Below are positions 1-4,617 of a stretch of DNA of 6,219 bases, in pieces (the first letter of the stretch is position 1; each line of letters begins with the position of its first letter). The notes beneath the pieces were generated by a model, which was not told where the DNA came from, made no database searches, and saw only the letters and a list, made by a program, of their open reading frames with translations. Source of the stretch: Chloroflexota bacterium. Lineage in GTDB: Bacteria; Chloroflexota; Ktedonobacteria; Ktedonobacterales; Ktedonobacteraceae. Location of the stretch: contig VBJK01000034.1 of the NCBI GenBank assembly GCA_005879655.1, forward strand, positions 1 to 6,219. The letters run 5' to 3'. Both the position numbers and the translations under genes were made by a program.

Positions 1-992
1 TATTACAATTGCCGCGCTTTCTTGGTTCACGCTTCTTGCCCATCTTCTACGACCTGCAAAGCCCTGGTATCTTCGCCAGTACAGCGACTTTTCTGGGCAC
101 GATAGCCAGTGGTATCTATAAAGAACTAAATGCTCACACTGGTCTTATCAAACCATTGGATTATCGAATGTTGCGTGAGTTTTCGTCGTCACAGACACCA
201 TCCAATATCACAGCCTCAAGTGCTTATAATATTTTTGATGGCTGGCTAAGCGATGTAGAGGATATTCTGGTGAGAGAAGAGAAAACTTTACTGCTACTGT
301 TCGATGAATTTGAAAAATTGGAAGAGGCAGGACGGGAACGTGGATTTGAGTTGCAGTTACTGCTCGATTGGTTCCGCAATATCATCCAGTACCATCCTCG
401 CATCGCACTGCTTTTCAGCGGCGTGCATACCTTTGGTGAGATGGGAATAGAGACGGGCATTAACTGGTCTGGCTATTTTGTGAATGTGCACACGCTACGG
501 GTGAGCTTCTTGCATGAAGATGAAGCACGCCGCCTTATCAGTAAACCTCTACCCGATTTTCCCGGCGAGGAGATTTACGGTGATGGTGTGGTCGAGCATA
601 TCATACACGAGACTGGTGGGCATCCCTTCTTAGTGCAAGCCGTTTGCTCAGCACTGATTGAGAATCTGAACCTCAAAAAGCACGACCAAGCCAATGTAGA
701 GGACGTGAGCGAGGCCATTGATCTGGTCTTTGAAAGATGGTGGGATGGCTATTTCCGCGATCTATGGTATCGTACCGACCACCCGCAACGCACTTGCCTG
801 CAAGCTCTGCACAAGTTACAAACTGCTAATCTACAACAGATTTGCCAGGAGAGTGGTCTAGATGAGATTGCTGTCCGTCGCACATTACAAATTCTGCTCA
901 AACGCGATCTAGTGCAACGCGTTGAGGGTGAAAGCTATCAGATTTCAACGCCCATTTTTAGTGAGTGGGTTGAGCGTGCTCAGTACATGTGA
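1..992 (+). CDS. STAND/AAA-like P-loop ATPase with C-terminal winged helix (5'-truncated by window edge)
   Basis: This is the C-terminal part of an ATPase of the STAND/AAA-like type. The frame stays open to base 3, reading Leu-Gln just before the TTG at 9. The real start and the Walker A loop should therefore lie to the left, and the TTG is probably not the start. Counting from the TTG as residue 1, a Walker B strand with acidic end (LLLLFDEFE) is at 94-102. A sensor-1-like strand (IALLFSG) is at 132-138. The ETGGHPFLVQ motif at 201-210 is typical of the helical lid of STAND-like ATPases. A winged-helix-like segment covers about 258-325 (QQICQESGLDEIAVRRTLQI). No signal peptide or membrane segment is visible, so the protein is probably cytoplasmic. 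Such proteins usually act as signalling or conflict-response switches, but the effector domain and trigger are not visible. The gene converges with the small minus-strand genes, with a 49-bp gap. The family is fairly sure; the role is unknown. Confidence 0.85.
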   Translation, partial: LQLPRFLGSRFLPIFYDLQSPGIFASTATFLGTIASGIYKELNAHTGLIKPLDYRMLREFSSSQTPSNITASSAYNIFDGWLSDVEDILVREEKTLLLLFDEFEKLEEAGRERGFELQLLLDWFRNIIQYHPRIALLFSGVHTFGEMGIETGINWSGYFVNVHTLRVSFLHEDEARRLISKPLPDFPGEEIYGDGVVEHIIHETGGHPFLVQAVCSALIENLNLKKHDQANVEDVSEAIDLVFERWWDGYFRDLWYRTDHPQRTCLQALHKLQTANLQQICQESGLDEIAVRRTLQILLKRDLVQRVEGESYQISTPIFSEWVERAQYM

Positions 993-1041
993 AGCAACGA
1001 AAGTTTCCAATTAAGAATATAGTACAGGCAAAAGTGGCACA

Positions 1042-1185
1042 TCACACAATTTTTTCAGTCAAGAAGTCTTGCATGACCATTGGGGAAATATGGTCGAAGT
1101 CAGCGCTTGTCAAAGTCGATGCTTGAAGTGGCTCTGTTTTGTGATCGCAGATGGGTTCTTCCAGTTTGATGTTCGCTTCTTCCAT
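1042..1185 (-). CDS. Small hypothetical protein, 47 aa (ORF A)
   Basis: A short open frame starts with ATG at 1185 and ends with TGA at 1042-1044. A near-perfect Shine-Dalgarno AAGGAGG at 1194-1200 lies 9 bases before the ATG, which is the main support. The protein starts MEEANIKLEEPICDHKTEPL and ends MVMQDFLTEKIV. It is acidic, with one Cys (residue 13). It has no signal peptide, no membrane segment and no Cys- or Ser/Thr-rich core of the kind seen in lanthipeptide precursors. I do not recognise the family. It is the last of three minus-strand small genes and follows a leader that is a copy of the one before ORF B. A role as a small regulator, an antitoxin-like protein or a peptide precursor cannot be decided from the sequence. 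Confidence 0.6.
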   Translation of the reverse strand: MEEANIKLEEPICDHKTEPLQASTLTSADFDHISPMVMQDFLTEKIV

Positions 1186-1194
1186 GCTGTTGTC

Positions 1195-1265
1195 CTCCTT
1201 ACTAAATAGCAGTCTATAAACTGATGGTAGCTATTATTGTCCTGATATTTTCTAGATATGCTAAG
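1195..1265 (-). repeat. Leader repeat copy 2, between ORF B and ORF A
   Basis: Read on the minus strand, this runs from CTTAGCATATCTAG through CTATTTAGTAAGGAG. Compared by eye with 1400-1470 it matches at about 52 of 71 positions without any gap. The ends are best conserved (TATCTAG, AAATATCA, CTATTTAG, AAGGAG), and many differences are transitions. The repeat includes the stop codon of ORF B and the Shine-Dalgarno of ORF A. It therefore looks like a duplicated expression leader rather than a free-standing transposable element. Confidence 0.7.
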
Positions 1266-1392
1266 GCTGGCCGTCTTCGTCGGCTAGGACTACCCCTTCA
1301 TCTGTGAGATGATCAATGTGTGCTCTCTGGGCACCCATATACAAATAGTTACGTTCAAATCTTATATAGTTTTGCAACTCTTTCCATACCAT
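1261..1392 (-). CDS. Small hypothetical protein, 43 aa (ORF B)
   Basis: An open frame starts with ATG at 1392 and ends with TAG at 1261-1263. The Shine-Dalgarno AAGGAG at 1400-1405 is 7 bases before the ATG. The protein begins MVWKELQNYIRFERNYLYMG, rich in aromatic residues and Arg/Lys. It ends in an acidic tail, GVVLADEDGQP. No signal sequence, membrane helix or known domain is seen. It lies 81 bp after ORF C and 75 bp before ORF A, all on one strand, suggesting one transcript. It shows no clear similarity to ORF A although the two are preceded by copies of the same leader. The function is unknown. The good ribosome binding site and its place in the cluster favour a real gene, but the shortness leaves doubt. 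Confidence 0.55.
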   Translation of the reverse strand: MVWKELQNYIRFERNYLYMGAQRAHIDHLTDEGVVLADEDGQP

Positions 1393-1399
1393 AGTGTGT

Positions 1400-1470
1400 C
1401 TCCTTGCTAAATAGTAGTTACCGAATTAATAGTAGATAGTATATCATTGATATTTCCTAGATAAGCTAAG
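1400..1470 (-). repeat. Leader repeat copy 1, between ORF C and ORF B
   Basis: Read on the minus strand, this runs from CTTAGCTTATCTAGG to CTATTTAGCAAGGAG. It is the same length as the copy at 1195-1265, with the two copies 205 bp apart. It contains a small local inverted repeat, ATATCA-A-TGATAT, that the other copy lacks, so that hairpin is not a conserved part of the leader. It ends in the Shine-Dalgarno of ORF B and starts a few bases after the stop codon of ORF C. Confidence 0.7.
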
Positions 1471-1473
1471 AGC

Positions 1474-1752
1474 TTATCGCGTTCTTGTGCTCTCAATAAT
1501 CAGGTCTTGCAGAGAGAGCCATTCCTGCTGAACTCTCTCACTTTCGGCTAAAAGCTCTTCATGTGCCAGGTGACGAAAGGGTGTTCCAGACTGGCTATTC
1601 ACTCTGGCGACCAGCTCATCGTAGAGGGTATCTGCCCTGTCCTCCCATTGTTGCATTTGTGCAAGGATTTCGTCCGTTGTCAACAAATGATATGCTTTTT
1701 CAGCGCTGCTACTCATGTTGTCCTGCTCCCTCCTGGGCTTTGCTTCGTCCAT
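1474..1752 (-). CDS. Small hypothetical, charged, probably helical protein, 92 aa (ORF C)
   Basis: The first and largest gene of the minus-strand small-gene cluster. The ATG at 1752 has GGAG nine bases upstream. A second in-frame ATG at 1716 (residue 13, before SSSAEKAYHLL) also has an AGGAGG-like sequence upstream and could be the true start. The chain is rich in Glu, Gln, Arg and Leu. Two stretches (about 27-50 and 64-88) have the hydrophobic spacing of amphipathic helices, so a helical hairpin or short coiled coil is likely. No Cys, signal peptide or membrane segment is present. I do not recognise the family. Its start is 171 bp from the divergent XRE-TPR gene, which may control it. The plus-strand open frames across this stretch have no good ribosome binding site and look like shadows. 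Confidence 0.65.
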   Translation of the reverse strand: MDEAKPRREQDNMSSSAEKAYHLLTTDEILAQMQQWEDRADTLYDELVARVNSQSGTPFRHLAHEELLAESERVQQEWLSLQDLIIESTRTR

Positions 1753-1923
1753 GTTATAGGTCTCCTATTCTTTACTGTGCGATTTGTATCGCAAGAAGAT
1801 TACACATCTTGCCAAACAAATCATATGCAAGTCCTTCTTCTTTGTGAACATTCCAATGAGTAAGGATTTGGTATAGAATGCTCTTGTATTTACTCGCACT
1901 AATTAGTAGGAGAGCAGTTACAG
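1753..1923. promoter_or_regulatory. Divergent intergenic control region between ORF C and the XRE-TPR gene
   Basis: A 171-bp region between two head-to-head genes, so it must hold both promoters unless transcription enters from farther away. On the minus strand a TTGGCA box (1810-1815) is five of six to the -35 consensus, but no well-spaced -10 follows. On the plus strand TAGAAT (1874-1879) could be a -10, with only a poor -35 upstream. A perfect 10-bp palindrome, ACTAATTAGT (1898-1907), directly abuts the Shine-Dalgarno AGGAG (1908-1912) of the XRE-TPR gene. The assignment as a control region is from geometry; the individual boxes are weak. Confidence 0.5.
1778..1812. promoter_or_regulatory. 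Paired inverted repeats, possible operator
   Basis: TGCGAT-TTGT-ATCGCA at 1778-1793 is a perfect 6-bp inverted repeat around 4 bases. It is joined by an overlapping pair GCAAGA (1791-1796) and TCTTGC (1807-1812) with a 10-base spacer. The sites lie 26 bp upstream of the ORF C start and overlap the possible -35 box of that gene. This would suit a dimeric HTH repressor such as the neighbouring XRE-TPR protein. They could instead form hairpins in the ORF C leader RNA. Confidence 0.35.
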
Positions 1924-3090
1924 ATGTATCACTACGGTTTAACTATCAAGGAGCATCGAGGACGAAAAGAGATGACTCAGGAACAACTCGCTGAGGTCTG
2001 GCCCAAATCAAATGGGGAGGTAGGTGTAAGTCCAGATTATGTTTCTCTCGTAGAGAATGGTAAAAGGCATATAGTAGATATTAACGTACTCAGGCAGTTG
2101 TGCGAGATTCTTGACATTCCATTATGGAAAGTGGGACTTTCAGAATACAACCCATTTCATCCCGAAAAACTTCCTGGGAAAGGACGATATTTATATGGTC
2201 AAACGTTAGATGCAATTGAGGAACTGATTAACGATGCCTGGGTGCTTCGACAGACCGCAACGTTTCCCACTGTAATAAAAAATGTAAACTTACTCCACCG
2301 ATTATTCCAACACCTGAATATTCATACGTCGAAACCGTCAAAATTAGAATTTAGATATAACTCACTGCGTGCACAGGTATTACGATTGCAAGGAATGGTC
2401 TATGTTGAGCAAAGAAACGAACTACGAGCACATGAGTCATTTACCGCCATGCGCCATATAGCAAAAGAAATAGGTGATCCTGTTTCCTTAGCACTCTCTT
2501 GTGTCGGTATCGGTATGGGATATGCACGTAAGGAAGACCATCCAGAGGCAGTTCGATATCTAGAGATGGCCAGAGATCATACTTTTGAAACGAGTAGGCA
2601 ATTACCGGGGCTAGTCTTATCTTTTTTAGCACGTGCCTATGCCAAAAATAAAGATCAATACCATTTTGAGCAAACGATAGACACAGCACTGCGCATAGCA
2701 AATAACTTAAACTGCAACTATGGAAACGGGACTGATTTCATTTCTCATACGATCAGTGATATATTGGAGGAAAAGAGTAATGGATACATAGAGCTTGGGT
2801 TAGGTGATAAAACTATTGACATGAGGCAAGAGATAGAACAGAGAATAGAGCAGGATAATAACAACTATCTTCATGCATGGATACCTTTAGATTACGCACA
2901 GGCATACCTGACTCTAGATGAGGTTGAGGAAAGCATCAAGGAGTTGCGGAACTTCTATGAGAGGATGAAAAACCAGTTACAATCACCGCTCGGATTTGGT
3001 AAGGTATCTATTCATCTGCGAGAGATCCATGCGAAAGGTTATGGAGATGTACAGGCAGTGAGGGAGTTTGAGCAATCGTTCTACAAGTAG
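1924..3090 (+). CDS. XRE-family HTH regulator with TPR-like C-terminal domain
   Basis: A 388-aa cytoplasmic protein. An XRE/Cro-type HTH occupies about residues 5-75: a first helix (LTIKEHRGRKEMTQEQLAE), a longer than usual turn (WPKSNGEVGVSPDY), then the recognition part VSLVENGKR and LRQLCEILDIP. After a linker (GLSEYNPFHP) the remainder is a run of paired amphipathic helices, roughly 92-130, 145-220, 228-262 and 316-350. They have TPR-like spacing of Ala, Gly, Tyr and Leu (for example AQVLRLQGMVYVEQRNELRA and SFLARAYAKNKDQY). The start is ATG with AGGAG 11 bases upstream. HTH-TPR proteins of this shape (the RRNPP group in Firmicutes) bind small peptides that change DNA binding. Here the ligand is unknown and the family is assigned by architecture only. 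It stands divergent to the three small genes and converges with the HTH-GAF gene. Confidence 0.85.
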   Translation: MYHYGLTIKEHRGRKEMTQEQLAEVWPKSNGEVGVSPDYVSLVENGKRHIVDINVLRQLCEILDIPLWKVGLSEYNPFHPEKLPGKGRYLYGQTLDAIEELINDAWVLRQTATFPTVIKNVNLLHRLFQHLNIHTSKPSKLEFRYNSLRAQVLRLQGMVYVEQRNELRAHESFTAMRHIAKEIGDPVSLALSCVGIGMGYARKEDHPEAVRYLEMARDHTFETSRQLPGLVLSFLARAYAKNKDQYHFEQTIDTALRIANNLNCNYGNGTDFISHTISDILEEKSNGYIELGLGDKTIDMRQEIEQRIEQDNNNYLHAWIPLDYAQAYLTLDEVEESIKELRNFYERMKNQLQSPLGFGKVSIHLREIHAKGYGDVQAVREFEQSFYK

Positions 3091-3347
3091 CCAGTTACTA
3101 AACAACACGGTCATCACAGAAGACTAGAAAGAATATATGCCTTGAAACGATATGTTAATCTACAAATGCTTAAGTATGGAAAAACACAATTGGCATTGAG
3201 CGAAGCCTTAGAAGGGAGAATAGAAGATAGGTAAAAAGCCGCCCATCGCGCTTATTTGACCACTCTGAACGAGAGATGAGTTGCCCCCCGGTGTCTCAAA
3301 TACACCAAGGCGCTCCAACTGAATAGGTGAAGCGCCGAGGGGATCAA
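3091..3347. other. Convergent intergenic region without a supported gene
   Basis: A 257-bp gap between two genes pointing at each other. On the plus strand the frame of the XRE-TPR gene stays open past its TAG to a TAA at 3232-3234, including a Met at 3166. No Shine-Dalgarno supports a separate gene there. The right half holds two small hairpins described separately. No tRNA or other RNA gene was seen. Confidence 0.6.
3290..3336. terminator. Weak hairpins, possible terminator region
   Basis: GGTGT (3290-3294) pairs with ACACC (3302-3306) across a 7-base loop. GGCGCT (3309-3314) pairs perfectly with AGCGCC (3331-3336) across 16 bases. They lie just past the stop codon of the HTH-GAF gene, where convergent genes need transcription stops. 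Neither hairpin is followed by a clear run of T on either strand, so this is a placement-based suggestion. Confidence 0.25.
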
Positions 3348-4331
3348 TTAGCCGCCCGCAGAGCCTATCAACTCCTCTTCTAGACGTTGCCAGACCGACC
3401 TCTCCACTTGAGCACTACTCACAGGCAATTGGGCTTGTGCTGCTTGCAGAAAAATATCGCGTACATGCTTTCTAAAAGAGGCATTATGCTCCTTTTGTAC
3501 CTTATGTGGTGGCATAACATGCAGCTCAATACACTGCGCAGGATAAAAGTCGCTGTCGTCGAAACAGAGTCCCAGCAGGTCTGCATAGTTTTGCACAAGT
3601 CTATCGGTCGGTGGCGCAAAATAATTCGATTGTGTGCTCGTCACCAACAAACAGCCCGCTGTGTACGTAGAACGTATAATTGGACAAGCAACTGCACTCT
3701 GCTCAAACTCCTCATACTCATAAGGTATGAAGTCCGGCCATCCTTCTTTTACGGAAGAGAGCGCGTGCACACGTCCCACCTGAACCGCATATCCTGCTAA
3801 CGATTCGGCTCCGAGAAAGAGCGCCCCATCGCCTACAAACTCCGGCCAGGGAGCTGTACCTTTGCTCGCCAGCTCGCGCAAACTGCGTACACGCGGTTGC
3901 TCGCCTTGGGCAGGGACACATTGCACGACTACTACATTCAGTCCCAGACGCTCTGGATCAAGCTGCCGTAATGCTTGTTGCAGGATCAATTGCATCACGG
4001 CGTGTTGACGCAAAACGCTAGGCGTACTCCTCAATGCGGATAAAACTTGTACGTAAAACTCCGCTGGAATCTCTTCAAGCGCTGGGGACATCCCCTCACC
4101 GTCAGCAAATACTGCCAGCTCGCGTGACATTGCCGCTAGTAACTGATCTCGATGCTCAGGCAATAGAGCCACCAGACGCCGCAGATAGTGCGATCGTGGA
4201 CTACTTTCACTATTGACCCAACGCGTCAACGTTACTTTGGCAATGCCCAGTTCGTTCGCTAAACGCTCCCTCTCCGCTGGATTGCTGATGATTGTTCCTA
4301 ATAATTCACGCCATGTTTGTGGGCCAGCCAT
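3348..4331 (-). CDS. HTH plus GAF-like domain protein, probable transcriptional regulator
   Basis: A 327-aa protein. The N-terminal HTH at about 19-46 (AERERLANELGIAKVTLTRW then VNSESSPRSHYL) resembles XRE/Cro-type DNA-binding domains. A helical linker of about 50-125 follows. Residues about 126-256 look like a GAF domain: strand LNVVVVQCVP, a central GDGALFLGAESLAGYAVQVG stretch, then VACPIIRSTYTAGCLLVTST and a closing helix VQNYADLLGL. GAF domains bind small molecules or sense signals. No ligand residues can be named here, and the Cys residues are scattered rather than in a metal motif. The C-terminal helix (about 280-322) may serve oligomerisation. The start is ATG with GAGG seven bases before it. 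The upstream region carries three copies of a 12-bp site, which suggests autoregulation or control by a relative. The polymerase gene is on the same strand but separated by 273 bp and a large palindrome, so the two are probably not co-transcribed. Confidence 0.8.
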   Translation of the reverse strand: MAGPQTWRELLGTIISNPAERERLANELGIAKVTLTRWVNSESSPRSHYLRRLVALLPEHRDQLLAAMSRELAVFADGEGMSPALEEIPAEFYVQVLSALRSTPSVLRQHAVMQLILQQALRQLDPERLGLNVVVVQCVPAQGEQPRVRSLRELASKGTAPWPEFVGDGALFLGAESLAGYAVQVGRVHALSSVKEGWPDFIPYEYEEFEQSAVACPIIRSTYTAGCLLVTSTQSNYFAPPTDRLVQNYADLLGLCFDDSDFYPAQCIELHVMPPHKVQKEHNASFRKHVRDIFLQAAQAQLPVSSAQVERSVWQRLEEELIGSAGG

Positions 4332-4355
4332 ACATTACCTCTTCCGTTTTCGCTA

Positions 4356-4372
4356 TCTCTTTTGTTAAGAGA
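4356..4372 (-). promoter_or_regulatory. Small hairpin in the leader of the HTH-GAF gene
   Basis: TCTCTT-5 bases-AAGAGA is a perfect 6-bp inverted repeat located 25 bp before the start codon. The plus strand here contains TTTTGTTA (4360-4367), which also occurs at 4403-4410, 43 bp away and close to twice the site spacing in the operator. It may be a degenerate fourth site or a simple leader hairpin. Confidence 0.3.
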
Positions 4373-4376
4373 GTGA

Positions 4377-4429
4377 ACAAAATATGTTGTGATCTTAACA
4401 TATTTTGTTATGATCACAACATATTTTGT
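4377..4429. promoter_or_regulatory. Three-site operator-like array upstream of the HTH-GAF gene
   Basis: The 12-mer AACATATTTTGT occurs exactly at 4397-4408 and 4418-4429, and in inverted form (ACAAAATATGTT) at 4377-4388. The starts are 20 and 21 bp apart, about two helical turns, so all sites face the same side of the DNA. The outer copies extend to a perfect 18-bp inverted repeat: ACAAAATATGTTGTGATC at 4377-4394 and GATCACAACATATTTTGT at 4412-4429, with a 17-bp spacer. The array begins 46 bp from the start codon of the HTH-GAF gene. This is the pattern of cooperative repressor or activator binding; the protein that binds is not known, and the adjacent HTH protein is the simplest candidate. 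Confidence 0.65.
4392..4419 (-). promoter_or_regulatory. Possible promoter of the HTH-GAF gene
   Basis: On the minus strand, TTGTGA (4414-4419) as -35 and TAAGAT (4392-4397) as -10 are separated by 16 bp. Each matches the sigma-70 consensus at four of six positions. The boxes sit inside the repeat array, so a protein bound there would block or steer polymerase. The match is modest in AT-rich DNA. Confidence 0.3.
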
Positions 4430-4452
4430 AATATGGATAGGAGTTTTGTATG

Positions 4453-4608
4453 GTGGGGTACACCCTACCCCCTCCCCACCCCCCCAGGGCACCCATAAAG
4501 GATGCCCCTACAATGGTACGCGCGCGGCTTGTGAGGTGTGTCCGTACCATTGTAGGGGCATCCTTTATGGGTGCCCTGGGGGGGTGGGGCGAGTAGGGTG
4601 CACCTCAC
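4453..4608. repeat. Large inverted repeat, MITE/REP-like element
   Basis: The two halves of this 156-bp segment are reverse complements. The core pairs 4474-4520 with 4543-4589 over 47 bp without a mismatch, around a 22-base loop (4521-4542). After a small internal loop the pairing resumes, so that the ends read GTGGGGTACACCCTAC on the left and GTGAGGTGCACCCTAC on the right, with two mismatches. It encodes nothing. The inner sequence TTGTAGGGGCATCCTTTATG resembles GTAGGGGC-type palindromic repeats that I recall as common in intergenic regions of Chloroflexota and cyanobacteria (from memory, not checked). It could be a non-autonomous mobile element; no target-site duplication is evident. As RNA it would fold into a very stable hairpin and may stop transcription from the polymerase gene. 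Confidence 0.8.
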
Positions 4609-4617
4609 TCCCTACTC
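4591..4617 (-). terminator. Hairpin across the polymerase stop codon
   Basis: GAGTAGGG (4591-4598) pairs perfectly with CCCTACTC (4610-4617) around 11 bases that contain the TGA stop. It overlaps the outer arm of the large palindrome, so the two folds compete. No T run follows. It could help end transcription or protect the mRNA end, but may simply be part of the repeat. Confidence 0.3.

Noticed and set aside
1042..1185. ORF A as a ribosomally made, modified peptide precursor
   Set aside because: Only one Cys, no Gly-Gly or other clear leader cleavage site, no repeated core, and no modification enzyme or transporter gene in the window.
1561..1863. Overlapping plus-strand open frames of 94 and 100 codons
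   Set aside because: They lie opposite ORF C and the control region, have no convincing Shine-Dalgarno and unusual composition; ORF C on the other strand has better start signals.
3152..3234. Short plus-strand open frames of 15 and 22 codons after the XRE-TPR gene as signalling peptides
   Set aside because: No Shine-Dalgarno, no signal sequence and no conservation evidence; length is within chance.
4377..4429. CRISPR array
   Set aside because: Only three 12-bp sites, one inverted, with spacers of 8-9 bp; the geometry fits an operator, not repeat-spacer units.
4298..4498. Open frames on both strands across the repeat array and the palindrome
   Set aside because: Their protein is just the translated repeats (for example ITKYVVIITKYVKI) and proline/glycine runs from the GC-rich palindrome arm; no coding character.
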